Of a stretch of 58,639 nucleotides of DNA, positions 47,359 to 54,038 are shown piece by piece. Both the position numbers and the translations under genes were made by a program. How positions within the stretch are numbered: the stretch's first letter is position 1; every line of letters starts with the position of its first letter. The DNA is from a virus, in the IMG/VR virus record IMGVR_UViG_3300034064_000176, positions 1 through 58,639 of that record. One strand, written 5' to 3'. The notes beneath the pieces are model-generated. The model ran no database searches and had not been told where the DNA came from. It saw only the letters and a list, made by a program, of their open reading frames with translations.

Positions 47359-47576
47359 GACTGCACCTCAATCCAAAAGCGCGACCAAAGGGGCGTGATC
47401 TTCGGGGTAAATCCGTTGACTACAAGCTCCTCGGCACTCGTTTCAATATTGCCGGGAAGGACGTAAACGCCCTCCTTCTTCCAGCTTGGTACGGCCATCA
47501 CGTTTTCCCGGTGGTAAGTGGGCATGAGGTAGCGCTCAGCCATGCGACTGGTCGCAGGAACAATTTTGGTTTCCAT
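47355..47576 (-). CDS. Small protein, 73 residues
   Basis: From the ATG at 47576 with AAGGAAG upstream: METKIVPATSRMAERYLMPT, then VPSWKKEGVYVLPGNIETSA and a C-terminal WSRFWIEVQS. Function unknown; part of the nuclease-SSB operon. Confidence 0.6.
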   Translation of the reverse strand: METKIVPATSRMAERYLMPTYHRENVMAVPSWKKEGVYVLPGNIETSAEELVVNGFTPKITPLWSRFWIEVQS

Positions 47577-47595
47577 GTATCTTCCTTTATTAAAA

Positions 47596-48228
47596 TCAGA
47601 ACGGAATATCGTCGTCAGTATCAGCAAGAGACGTAGCTTGCTTGGCAGGAAGCTCGTTCAGAGCCGCCCACTCAGGCGAAGCCTTGATAACGTCCTGGAG
47701 GCCTTTGCCGAAGCTGTTGAAGAGGTCCATCATGTCGGGCTCGAACTGGTCCATCGAGAAGATCCCGAGGGCGTTATGGCCAGCAGGCAGGACCTTGCGA
47801 AGCGCTGGTGGTAGCGGCATGACGGTTGCGACGTTCGAGTAGGTCCTGCCGTCTCGAGTCTCTTGGGTGATGTTGATCATGCCCCACTGGCCAAGCAGCG
47901 ACTTGGTAGCAAAGCCCTTGAGTTCGGCGTCGCTAAAGGGCTTGCCCCTCCAGGACTCAAGGAAGGCCCGTAGGGCGGCTTTCTCGGACAGGCTGGCAGT
48001 AAACCGCTTGCTGGCCATCATAGGCCTGCCATCGTCCGTTAAAAGGGGTTTGCCAGTATCGTCCTCGCCATGGATCTCCCAGGACAGCAGGACCTTGCGC
48101 TGGTGTTTGATCTTGCCCTGCCAAGTCGTTTCTTGCGTACCGAGATCAATGACCCGGTAGCAGCGTCCCATGTAGACGCCTGGAGGGGTGGGTGTAAAAC
48201 CGGTATTAGCTTCAGCTTTGAGTAGCAT
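47596..48228 (-). CDS. SSB-like protein with DDDIPF tail
   Basis: 210 residues from the ATG at 48228 (AAGGAAAG upstream). A beta-rich body (PPGVYMGRCYRVIDLGTQET, HQRKVLLSWEIHG, SKRFTASLSEKAALRAFLES) and a Gln/Glu-rich linker end in DTDDDIPF. DDDIPF is the protein-binding tip of bacterial SSB. The body is not a recognisable standard OB-fold, so a single-strand-binding function is likely but inferred. Overlaps the first operon gene by 17 bases. Confidence 0.7.
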   Translation of the reverse strand: MLLKAEANTGFTPTPPGVYMGRCYRVIDLGTQETTWQGKIKHQRKVLLSWEIHGEDDTGKPLLTDDGRPMMASKRFTASLSEKAALRAFLESWRGKPFSDAELKGFATKSLLGQWGMINITQETRDGRTYSNVATVMPLPPALRKVLPAGHNALGIFSMDQFEPDMMDLFNSFGKGLQDVIKASPEWAALNELPAKQATSLADTDDDIPF

Positions 48229-48373
48229 TTCTTTCCTTTCGTAGTCCAAGTTCGTAACGCAAAACAGCCCAGTCCTCTTCGTCTGCAAGACCTGCTCGGG
48301 CACGTTCGTAAGCGTCTTCCAATCGTTGCTCACGTTCTTCCATTTGCTGCTGGTACCAAAAATCGTCTTCCAT
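48212..48373 (-). CDS. Small charged protein, first gene of the leftward operon, 53 residues
   Basis: MEDDFWYQQQMEEREQRLED then AYERARAGLADEEDWAVLRY: acidic, helical and coiled-coil-like. Starts 16 bases after the leader hairpin with GGAGAAA as RBS. Its stop lies inside the SSB-like gene. Function unknown. Confidence 0.62.
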   Translation of the reverse strand: MEDDFWYQQQMEEREQRLEDAYERARAGLADEEDWAVLRYELGLRKERNATQS

Positions 48374-48440
48374 CGTTTCTCCTTTTCTCACGGCAAAGCG
48401 CCGTACCGAAGATGTTAGATATATCGAACACCCTTGTCAA
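48374..48440 (-). promoter_or_regulatory. Promoter, 5' hairpin and RBS cassette, copy D (leftward early)
   Basis: Minus strand: -35 TTGACA (48440-48435), 17-base spacer, -10 TAACAT (48417-48412), seven bases, hairpin ACGGC-GCTTT-GCCGT (48404-48390), then GAGAAAAGGAGAAA and the ATG at 48373. It has the best promoter match of the four. An operator-like palindrome lies 8 bases upstream of the -35. Confidence 0.82.
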
Positions 48441-48448
48441 GCGGTGTT

Positions 48449-48463
48449 GCAACCCTGGGTTGC
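48449..48463. promoter_or_regulatory. Operator-like palindrome, left
   Basis: GCAACCC-T-GGGTTGC, a perfect 7+1+7 palindrome just upstream of the leftward promoter's -35. A second copy (48698-48712) lies at the rightward promoter. Probably bound by the HTH protein encoded at 48744. Confidence 0.7.
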
Positions 48464-48471
48464 GGTGAACA

Positions 48472-48514
48472 CCAGTGGACGCCAGTGGACACTAACAAGA
48501 AAGTCCGGTCCACT
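48472..48514. repeat. CCAGTGGAC direct repeats and inverted copy
   Basis: CCAGTGGAC occurs at 48472-48480 and 48482-48490; GGTCCACT (48507-48514) is the inverted half. The core GTGGAC is the complement of the TGTCCAC type unit of the tandem block at 48627. Possible binding sites for a replication or regulatory protein. Confidence 0.55.
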
Positions 48515-48573
48515 AAGTCGTGAATCGTTCAGGCCGAATCCACTGCGATTATGCGCTTTTAGCCGGTCTCTCA

Positions 48574-48613
48574 TAGGAGAAGTTATGATCGAGTTTAGAA
48601 CATTGATCTCCTA
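48574..48613 (+). promoter_or_regulatory. RBS-sequestering hairpin
   Basis: TAGGAGA (48574-48580) and TCTCCTA (48607-48613) are perfectly complementary and enclose a 9-codon ORF. The left arm is its Shine-Dalgarno, so folding would hide it. It could act as an attenuator or translational switch. Confidence 0.45.
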
Positions 48614-48614
48614 A
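48585..48614 (+). CDS. Possible 9-residue leader peptide
   Basis: ATG at 48585 with AGGAG 6 bases upstream, encoding MIEFRTLIS before TAA. Lies within the hairpin described at 48574. It could be a regulatory leader or chance. Confidence 0.3.
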   Translation: MIEFRTLIS

Positions 48615-48626
48615 TACTCTCCCCCC

Positions 48627-48685
48627 TGTCCGCCCCCTGTCCTCCCTTATGTCCACTCCTGTGTCCGCCCCTATGTTCGCCTTTA
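48627..48685. repeat. Five tandem 12-base repeats, origin candidate
   Basis: Units TGTCCGCCCCC (11 bases), TGTCCTCCCTTA, TGTCCACTCCTG, TGTCCGCCCCTA and TGTTCGCCTTTA lie head to tail. The consensus is TGTCCGCCCCTA, strongly pyrimidine-rich on this strand. Iterons in a control region beside replication genes suggest an origin or a replication-protein binding site; inference. Confidence 0.65.
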
Positions 48686-48697
48686 TTCGCAACCGTT

Positions 48698-48712
48698 GAA
48701 ACCCTGGGTTGC
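48698..48712. promoter_or_regulatory. Operator-like palindrome, right
   Basis: GAAACCC-T-GGGTTGC, one mismatch from the left operator. It overlaps the probable rightward -35 (TTGCGT, 48709-48714). A wider inverted repeat (GCAACC at 48689, GGTTGC at 48707) and GTAACC-N10-GGTTAC (48713-48734) surround it, so several sites may be clustered. Confidence 0.65.
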
Positions 48713-48743
48713 GTAACCATCGCTGTTCGGTTACTCTAACGCC
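48709..48743 (+). promoter_or_regulatory. Rightward early promoter, probably leaderless
   Basis: -35 TTGCGT (48709-48714), 17-base spacer, -10 TACTCT (48732-48737). The ATG at 48744 is 7 bases after the -10, so transcription would begin at the start codon. No Shine-Dalgarno lies before that ATG. Lambda cI made from PRM works this way. The hexamers are weak matches. Confidence 0.5.
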
Positions 48744-48929
48744 ATGGATACAAGAGAGATGATTAAAACGCTAGGCGGTACCAGGGCGGTTGCTCGGTAC
48801 CTGGGGGTGGCTCCAAGCACGGTCCACCACTACATCAAAACGGGGAAGATCCCGCTGCATCGGCTCATGATGCTCATGCCGCGGTTACACGAGAAGGGGG
48901 TGGTATGGCCACTGAACATAAAGACTTGA
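48744..48929 (+). CDS. Small HTH regulator, Cro/YdaS-like
   Basis: 61 residues: IKTLGGTRAVARYLGVAPST-VHHYIKTGKIPLHR is a helix-turn-helix of the YdaS/Cro type, with the recognition helix around STVHHYIK. It probably binds the two palindromic operators and controls both early promoters, including its own. It lacks an RBS; see the leaderless promoter. It overlaps the next gene by 25 bases. Confidence 0.75.
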   Translation: MDTREMIKTLGGTRAVARYLGVAPSTVHHYIKTGKIPLHRLMMLMPRLHEKGVVWPLNIKT

Positions 48930-49165
48930 ATGCAGACTTTGATCTCACGCCGGATGAGCTTTGCGATGAAAGCGTTGTTGTCCGCGAAGTTCCTCAAATT
49001 CGCGTCTACATCAACCTATGCGAAGAAGTTGGGATCAGCATCTTAAAAATGGACATAGACCACCATATGCTCGACGAGCAAATTGTTTCAATCCCGGTCG
49101 AGTACGCAAAAACAGTGGCTGATGCGATTGTTAAAGTTGTTGAAGAATACGAAGAAAATCAGTAA
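48905..49165 (+). CDS. Acidic protein, 86 residues
   Basis: MATEHKDLNADFDLTPDELC, then IRVYINLCEEVGISILKMDI and a helical IPVEYAKTVADAIVKVVEEY tail. GGGGGTGG lies before the ATG, inside the HTH gene. Acidic proteins beside regulators can be DNA mimics or antirepressors, but nothing specific is recognised. Confidence 0.6.
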   Translation: MATEHKDLNADFDLTPDELCDESVVVREVPQIRVYINLCEEVGISILKMDIDHHMLDEQIVSIPVEYAKTVADAIVKVVEEYEENQ

Positions 49166-49177
49166 AGTTCAAAGGGC

Positions 49178-49240
49178 ATGGCTAGGTTAGCTACCGAAGA
49201 GGGGATTCGTCACCCCCCTGCCACGGCCCAGCTTCAGTGA
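49178..49240 (+). CDS. Possible 20-residue peptide (uncertain)
   Basis: MARLATEEGIRHPPATAQLQ after AAAGGGC, in the 102-base gap before the replication gene. RBS spacing is too short and no homologue is known to me. The gap otherwise holds only a GGGG-ATTCGTCA-CCCC hairpin. Confidence 0.25.
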   Translation: MARLATEEGIRHPPATAQLQ

Positions 49241-49267
49241 CGATTACAAGCCTTTGACGAGGGTTGA

Positions 49268-49960
49268 ATGCACTACTATCCATTTCATGTGGGGGATTAT
49301 CAGACCCACACTGCGCACCTCAGCGATACCGAGGACCTTGCTTACAGGCGCATGCTCGACCTGTACTACATCAACCAAAAGCCGCTGCCAAGCGATGCAG
49401 CCAAGGTGGCTCGGTTAATCCGTATGCCCGCAGCAGTCGAGGAGGTCCGCGGCCTGCTCGAGGAGTTTTTTGTTTTGCAAGACGGCAGCTACACGAACAA
49501 GCGCTGCGACAAGGAAATCGCCTCGTTCATTAAGCAAAAGCTTGGCGGTGTTAAGGGTGCAAAAGCTAGGTGGGATAAGGCCAAGCAAAAGGGTGGCAAT
49601 GGCCTACCCAATGGGGAGGGTAATGGGGTGGGCATTGGGGAGGGTAATGCTACCCCAATAGCAACCAATAACCAGAACCAGAACCAAGAACCAAATAAAA
49701 GCTCTTTCGTACAAGTCGATAAGCCGGAGGGGGTAACCGACGAGGCTTGGCAGGCTTTCATCCTGGTTCGCAGGGCCAAGAAGGCCCCCATCACCAAGCT
49801 TTCCATGGCCGGTATCGAGCGGGAGGCTTTGGCTAAAGGCAGGACCGTCCCTGATGCGATCCGTATCGTTTGTGAGCGTGGCTGGACCACCTACAAAGCC
49901 GAATGGGACAAGCAAGAGTTTGGCAGTAATCCTAACGACCAATACTTGGGTGCGCTATGA
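49268..49960 (+). CDS. Replication protein with DUF1376 domain
   Basis: 230 residues. The N-terminal ~95 (YYPFHVGDYQTHTAHLSDTE, DLAYRRMLDLYYINQKPLPS, CDKEIASF) is the DUF1376 winged-helix domain of phage replication initiators. A GN/QNQ-rich linker (about 110-145) follows, then a C-terminal helical part (AIRIVCERGWTTYKAEWDKQ). It probably loads or recruits the helicase encoded two genes on. RBS gaggg. Confidence 0.78.
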   Translation: MHYYPFHVGDYQTHTAHLSDTEDLAYRRMLDLYYINQKPLPSDAAKVARLIRMPAAVEEVRGLLEEFFVLQDGSYTNKRCDKEIASFIKQKLGGVKGAKARWDKAKQKGGNGLPNGEGNGVGIGEGNATPIATNNQNQNQEPNKSSFVQVDKPEGVTDEAWQAFILVRRAKKAPITKLSMAGIEREALAKGRTVPDAIRIVCERGWTTYKAEWDKQEFGSNPNDQYLGAL

Positions 49961-50253
49961 AGGGACATGAATTCGTGATTGCCTGCCAGCTAAACAAGGC
50001 CCCGCCCCGCGCCGTGTTCGTGGACTTCTCCGGCCCCGCCGATCCGACCCTGCCGATCCCGGTCGTGGTCGCCTCCCCGTCCGATCGCGACTATCGTTGG
50101 GCTCGAGGCCTAAGGGTTTACGTTCAGGGAATCGATTCTGAGGCGGTTTTTAAGGCCGTGGAGGCGCTCAAGCTTTGTGGTGCAGCCCGAATCATCGCCA
50201 CTTACGAAGAAACGTCCCCGGCCCTTATTTGGGACTCGGAGGTGGACGCATGA
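49957..50253 (+). CDS. Hypothetical protein, 98 residues
   Basis: MKGHEFVIACQLNKAPPRAV, then FVDFSGPADPTLPIPVVVAS and LRVYVQGIDSEAVFKAVEAL. An alpha/beta protein coupled on both sides by 4-base overlaps (ATGA). Lying between initiator and helicase, a replication accessory role is possible. Confidence 0.62.
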   Translation: MKGHEFVIACQLNKAPPRAVFVDFSGPADPTLPIPVVVASPSDRDYRWARGLRVYVQGIDSEAVFKAVEALKLCGAARIIATYEETSPALIWDSEVDA

Positions 50254-51155
50254 ACCCGATGCCCGAAGTCGATTATCTGGAGTGGTACCACCAGATGGAG
50301 GCGGCCGTTACGGTCAAGCCTGCCAAGGACGTGATCAGCGAGGCGATTCAACTGCTGAGGTCCGATCCTCCCAAGCCAGTCCTCATGCCCTGGGCCAAGC
50401 TAAAGGACCGCTTTGCCTTCCGCGATGCCGAGGTCACGGTCTACGCCGGGAACAATGGCTCAGGCAAGTCGCTGATTACCGGCATGATCGCGCTGAACTT
50501 GATTAGCCAGGGTCGCAAGGCGTTGATTGCAAGCTTCGAGATGAAGCCGGTTACGACCCTAACCCGAATGGTTCGGCAGTTCACGAACTCCAGGTCCCCC
50601 ACTGTCGAGCAGTACGAGGATTTTTCGCGCTGGGTCGGCGATAAGCTGTGGTTTTACGACAAGCAGGGCGAGGTCAACCGCAAGGCGGTCATTGGGGTTG
50701 GGCACTTTGCTGCAACGCAGTACAAGATCAAGGATTACTTCGTTGACTCGCTCATGAAGTGCGTTGCAGGCGAAGACGACTTCAATGCGCAAAAGGACTT
50801 TGTCTCGGATTGCACAAATCTTGCACGCGATACCGGCCTGCATGTCCACCTTGTCCACCATATCCGCAAGGGCCAGACCGACGAGCAGGTCCCGCAGAAG
50901 GTCGACATGAAGGGCTCAGGCTCGATTGCCGACCAAGTCGATAACGTCTGGATGGTTTGGCGCAACAAGAAAAAAGAACGCCTGCAAGAAGCTGGCCAGC
51001 CCGTCCAAATGGACGAGCCCGACGCCATGCTCTTGTGCGAGAAGCAAAGAAACGGTGAATCGGAGCCGCGGTTAAGGCTCTGGTTCCATGCTCAATCCCA
51101 ACAATTTGTGGAGGCTGCCGGTGCAAACCCCTACCGATTCAACCCCGACTTTTGA
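50250..51155 (+). CDS. Replicative DNA helicase, DnaB/RecA-fold
   Basis: 301 residues from the ATG at 50250 (overlapping the upstream stop). Walker A is GNNGSGKS in VTVYAGNNGSGKSLITGMIA; IASFEMKPVTTLTRMVRQ and FVDSLMKC (Walker B region) and VHLVHHIRKGQ fit DnaB-family motors. There is no primase or DnaB N-terminal domain, so it is a helicase-only version. It would unwind DNA at the fork using host primase and polymerase. Confidence 0.85.
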   Translation: MNPMPEVDYLEWYHQMEAAVTVKPAKDVISEAIQLLRSDPPKPVLMPWAKLKDRFAFRDAEVTVYAGNNGSGKSLITGMIALNLISQGRKALIASFEMKPVTTLTRMVRQFTNSRSPTVEQYEDFSRWVGDKLWFYDKQGEVNRKAVIGVGHFAATQYKIKDYFVDSLMKCVAGEDDFNAQKDFVSDCTNLARDTGLHVHLVHHIRKGQTDEQVPQKVDMKGSGSIADQVDNVWMVWRNKKKERLQEAGQPVQMDEPDAMLLCEKQRNGESEPRLRLWFHAQSQQFVEAAGANPYRFNPDF

Positions 51156-51495
51156 AGTCTCGCTGCCTTGGCCGCCGACGGTTAACACCTACTGGCGCCA
51201 TGCGAACAAAGGCGGTGGGACGATCATTTACGTCGCCAAGGAAGGCCAGATATACCGGACCGCGGTTCAAGGCCTCGTCGCTACCAAGCGCAAGCTGCAT
51301 ACCGGCCGCTTGAGGGTCGAGATCGAGGCTTGGCCACCCGACAAAAGAAAGCGCGACCTGGACAACATCCTCAAAAGCTTGCTCGACGCCCTGACCTATG
51401 CAGGCATATGGGAGGACGACAGCCAGATCGACGACCTAAGAATCTACCGAACAACCATAGGAGGCATGGTGAAAGTGAGAATTTATGAAAACTGA
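51121..51495 (+). CDS. RusA-type Holliday junction resolvase
   Basis: 124 residues. The GTG at 51121 with GGAGG 6 bases upstream is preferred to an ATG 33 bases earlier. SLPWPPTVNTYWRH, KRDLDNILKSLLDALTYAGI and DDSQIDDL carry the catalytic aspartates of the RusA family. It would resolve branched recombination or replication intermediates before packaging. Confidence 0.88.
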   Translation: MQTPTDSTPTFEVSLPWPPTVNTYWRHANKGGGTIIYVAKEGQIYRTAVQGLVATKRKLHTGRLRVEIEAWPPDKRKRDLDNILKSLLDALTYAGIWEDDSQIDDLRIYRTTIGGMVKVRIYEN

Positions 51496-51817
51496 CCACG
51501 ACCCGCATCAAGCGATCGACTACATCATCACGCACGGTCGACGCTTTGCTGATGCGAAGGCCCAGAGGATCTACTTGGAAGAATTTCGTAAGTCTAAGAA
51601 GGCCCTGCTCATGCAGTCTTCCTTGGAGACGACCGTTAACGCCCAGGAAAGGGACGCCTACGCGCACCCGGAATACATCGAACTTTTGCAGGGCATCCGA
51701 AACGCGGTAGAGATCGAAGAAGAACTTCGCTGGAAGCTGATCGCCGCCCAGGCCAGGGTGGACGTATGGCGCTCAGAGCAGGCGAATTTGCGCACCGAAG
51801 GGAAGGTGACGGTATGA
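51485..51817 (+). CDS. Conserved helical phage protein, 110 residues
   Basis: Residues about 57-105 (YAHPEYIELLQGIRNAVEIE, LRWKLIAAQARVDVWRSEQA) form a conserved helical module seen near RusA and replication genes in several phages. Function unknown. Overlaps the resolvase by 11 bases. Confidence 0.68.
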   Translation: MKTDHDPHQAIDYIITHGRRFADAKAQRIYLEEFRKSKKALLMQSSLETTVNAQERDAYAHPEYIELLQGIRNAVEIEEELRWKLIAAQARVDVWRSEQANLRTEGKVTV

Positions 51818-51987
51818 GTATGCAAACCGACTGGGAGGCCTTTGCAAAGCTCCAGGGGCTCAATCCCAAATCCAAGGGGCACTTTTACATGGCCTTTATC
51901 GCAGGCTGGAAGGCCGGTATGAACGACGCAAAAAAGACAGTGAAGGAGGGCGAAGAATGGAAGCTGCTGGACAACGATCAAGCATGA
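51814..51987 (+). CDS. Small protein, 57 residues
   Basis: From the ATG at 51814 (overlapping the upstream stop): MSMQTDWEAFAKLQGLNPKS then FYMAFIAGWKAGMNDAKKTV. The FxxGWxA pattern is common in tiny early phage proteins. Function unknown. Confidence 0.58.
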   Translation: MSMQTDWEAFAKLQGLNPKSKGHFYMAFIAGWKAGMNDAKKTVKEGEEWKLLDNDQA

Positions 51988-52436
51988 GCAACCTACAACA
52001 AGCAGCGCATCGAGCAGTAGAGGTCATGAATGCTCACATGATGAGAGCCGACACAGATGAGTTTTACGAAGCCAAGGAAGCTTTGCGCAAAGCACTTGTC
52101 GATGCCGACGACACATCGCAAGAACGTGTCGATGAAAAGGCAAAACGTGAACAAGAGCCGGTGGCGTGGATGCACACAACTGGAACAGGCCATAGGTACT
52201 TCCGCAAAAAGCCACAGGACAAGGTTTTCAATCCACAGCCTGTGTTCACAGCGCCACAGAAGAAGCCTTGGGTTGAGCTAACTGATGAAGAAATTTATGC
52301 AACTTACGATGAGGCCGTAAGTCTTGTAAATGCTACTTGGGACAATGGCTTTGGCACGGTTGGCTTGATGTTTCCCATCGCGTTTTACGAATTGCTTGAA
52401 GCCAAGCTAAAGGAAAAGAACCATGGACAACCATGA
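51984..52436 (+). CDS. EPVAW-family phage protein, copy 1, 150 residues
   Basis: From the ATG at 51984 (ATGA overlap). A helical start (VEVMNAHMMRADTDEFYEAK), then EQEPVAWMHTTG, PVFTAPQKKPWVELTDEEIY and FYELLEAKLKEKNHG. The second half is a paralogue of the protein at 55808. The family is widespread in phages of proteobacteria; function unknown. Overlaps the next gene by 14 bases. Confidence 0.65.
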   Translation: MSNLQQAAHRAVEVMNAHMMRADTDEFYEAKEALRKALVDADDTSQERVDEKAKREQEPVAWMHTTGTGHRYFRKKPQDKVFNPQPVFTAPQKKPWVELTDEEIYATYDEAVSLVNATWDNGFGTVGLMFPIAFYELLEAKLKEKNHGQP

Positions 52437-52752
52437 GGTCCTCGCGCTTGCCAAAAAGGCTGGGGTAATGATCTCGGGTCGGCCCGAGTTCGAGGAGTCG
52501 GTCAAGCAGTTTGGCAAGCTAATCATCAAGCGTGTAGCGCCAAGGCCATTAACGCCAACGCAGCTTGCATACCTCGGGGCGCTTGAGGATTGGAAGTCGC
52601 TGCAAGACTTGGCCGACGAGTTCAATTGCACTCCGCAAAACGCCCTGAAGATGATAAGGGCGCTCGAGGGAAGGGGGCTGATCAGCAAGACCTCGCTGTT
52701 CAAGCGGCGCCTGGATCGCGGAGCCTGGGCCTACTACTACCGAAAGAATTAA
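52423..52752 (+). CDS. Winged-helix protein, 109 residues
   Basis: MDNHEVLALAKKAGVMISGR, then a MarR-like winged-helix: PTQLAYLGALEDWKSLQDLA, CTPQNALKMIRALEGRGLIS, and FKRRLDRGAWAYYYRKN as the wing. Probably DNA-binding. Its start resembles MNREDIIRMAREAGL at 56412. Confidence 0.62.
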   Translation: MDNHEVLALAKKAGVMISGRPEFEESVKQFGKLIIKRVAPRPLTPTQLAYLGALEDWKSLQDLADEFNCTPQNALKMIRALEGRGLISKTSLFKRRLDRGAWAYYYRKN

Positions 52753-52989
52753 ATGGACGAGAAGAACATATGGACGCGCAGGCATGAGATCGACAAGGCG
52801 CGGCAAGAAAAGATGAAAGAGGTTATGGCCGAGTACGACCGGAAGGTCTACAACCCAGCAAGAAAGCAATTGGTCGAGGACTGCGAAAAGGAAGGCCATA
52901 CCCAAGGAAAGTTCCACGACAACGGATGGGGCTGGACATGGTGGTGGTGCGGTAAGTGCGGAACATCATTCAACAAGGAGAGATCATGA
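52753..52989 (+). CDS. Small zinc-ribbon-like protein, 78 residues
   Basis: A charged helix (KARQEKMKEVMAEYDRKV), then CEKEGH and WWWCGKCGTSFNKE, giving a Cys/His set (C-x4-H and CxxC) with a Trp-rich core. Possible zinc-binding; function unknown. Confidence 0.58.
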   Translation: MDEKNIWTRRHEIDKARQEKMKEVMAEYDRKVYNPARKQLVEDCEKEGHTQGKFHDNGWGWTWWWCGKCGTSFNKERS

Positions 52990-53069
52990 AATCAGACACG
53001 ACGACACTCGTTTTAGGCGGCGCTTTATTCGGCTTGGTGTATGCGGTGCTTGCCTGGGCGATGCTATGA
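52986..53069 (+). CDS. Single-span membrane peptide, 27 residues
   Basis: MKSDTTTLVLGGALFGLVYA then VLAWAML: one hydrophobic helix with a charged start. AGGAGAG precedes the ATG, and both ends overlap neighbours (ATGA). Small membrane peptides like this are easily missed; function unknown. Confidence 0.5.
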   Translation: MKSDTTTLVLGGALFGLVYAVLAWAML

Positions 53070-53287
53070 AGCACATAGCAGGCATTTGCGAATGGCGAGA
53101 CCCGGAAGAGGACCCGCCTCCGCTTGGCTCGAAGATGCTGCTGCTTAACCCGGCAGGCGTTGCCTGCATCGGGACCTGGAGCCGAGTATTTATCGCTTGG
53201 GCGCCGTTGCCCAAGATCCCCCCGAACGTCAAACAAAAACTGGATGGAGCATATGAGAACTTGGGCCAATACACCCGCAATGCGTGA
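53066..53287 (+). CDS. Small protein, 73 residues
   Basis: MKHIAGICEWRDPEEDPPPL, then GSKMLLLNPAGVACIGTWS and FIAWAPLPKIPPNVKQKL. A PPLGxKxLLL module common in phage early regions; function unknown. Overlaps its neighbour by 35 bases. Confidence 0.6.
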   Translation: MKHIAGICEWRDPEEDPPPLGSKMLLLNPAGVACIGTWSRVFIAWAPLPKIPPNVKQKLDGAYENLGQYTRNA

Positions 53288-53699
53288 CGCCTACCGCGAA
53301 TGGTACGAGAGCACCGGCATCAAGGACCAGACCCTTGCGAACTGCTGGCAGGCAGCCTGGAATGCAGCACTCAAAAAGCGTGTGCCAAGCAGGCAGCGGG
53401 ACCTTTTCGGCGTATCGTCCCTAGCCTTCGCAAGATCAACTGATCCCGACACGAGCCACGACGCTGCCAAGTCCTTTGATCCGAATGCAATGGAGTCCAA
53501 GGTCCTCCAGGTTATCCAGTCCTACGGCCAGGATGGCTGCATCAAGGACCAGATCCTTCAGCACTTCCCTGCCGACGCCGCTCCGACCGTTACGCCGCGC
53601 ATAGCGCCGCTTATGCGCAAGGGTTGGATTGAAGATACCGGAGAGCGGAGAAAAGGCCATAGCGGCCGCAATCAGCGCGTACACAGGGCTATCCGATGA
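53253..53699 (+). CDS. Winged-helix protein, 148 residues
   Basis: From the ATG at 53253 (GGAG upstream): MRTWANTPAMRDAYREWYES, a NCWQAAWNAALKK helix, then DPDTSHDAAKSFDPNAMESK, VLQVIQSYGQDGCIKDQILQ and TPRIAPLMRKGWIEDTGERR, a winged-helix domain seen in phage proteins. Likely DNA-binding. The upstream ATG at 53124 is out of step with the neighbour and rejected. Confidence 0.65.
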   Translation: MRTWANTPAMRDAYREWYESTGIKDQTLANCWQAAWNAALKKRVPSRQRDLFGVSSLAFARSTDPDTSHDAAKSFDPNAMESKVLQVIQSYGQDGCIKDQILQHFPADAAPTVTPRIAPLMRKGWIEDTGERRKGHSGRNQRVHRAIR

Positions 53700-54031
53700 C
53701 CAACAATGAGAAGCAGTGGCTCAACGACCTATCGGAGATCGGCTGCATTCTCTGCGCGTACTTGGGCACACCAGGGACCCCGGCCGAGATCCATCACCCC
53801 CGGTCAGGGGTTGGCATGGGCAAGAAGGCCACGCACTACGAGGCTATCCCTTTGTGCCCGGAGCACCATAGGGGGAAGACGGGCGTTCACGGCCTGGGGA
53901 CCAAGGGATTTCCCAAGCATTACGGGATCACGGAGCAGGACTTGCAAGCCAAGGCAGCGCTTATGGTCGGCACTCTTCGGGCGCAACGTACCGTTCGTCG
54001 GCTGGATAAAGAAAGTAAGCCAGGAGGATAA
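53696..54031 (+). CDS. Ref-like HNH nuclease
   Basis: 111 residues. CILC, EIHHPRSGVG, AIPLCPEHHRGKTGVHGLGT are the Cys/His and HNH motifs of the Ref family (P1 Ref is a RecA-dependent nuclease). The small size, without the long N-terminal region of P1 Ref, is usual for phage relatives. A role in recombination fits the neighbouring RusA and nuclease genes. Overlaps upstream by 4 bases. Confidence 0.75.
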   Translation: MTNNEKQWLNDLSEIGCILCAYLGTPGTPAEIHHPRSGVGMGKKATHYEAIPLCPEHHRGKTGVHGLGTKGFPKHYGITEQDLQAKAALMVGTLRAQRTVRRLDKESKPGG

Positions 54032-54038
54032 AAAACTG

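Larger units (their letters stand above)
48374..48743. other. Divergent control region
   Basis: The only gene-poor stretch over 300 bases. In order: leftward promoter cassette, palindromic operator, CCAGTGGAC direct repeats, a 9-codon ORF with a sequestered RBS, five 12-base tandem repeats, a second operator and the rightward promoter. The layout resembles a lambda-type switch joined to an origin-like repeat block. Function is inferred. Confidence 0.65.

Noticed and set aside
48374-48743. Lysogeny module
   Set aside because: Operators and an HTH gene are present, but no integrase, excisionase, attachment site or CI-type repressor was found.
49166-49267. tRNA or riboswitch in the gap before the replication gene
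   Set aside because: Only a short GGGG/CCCC hairpin is visible; no cloverleaf or aptamer pattern.
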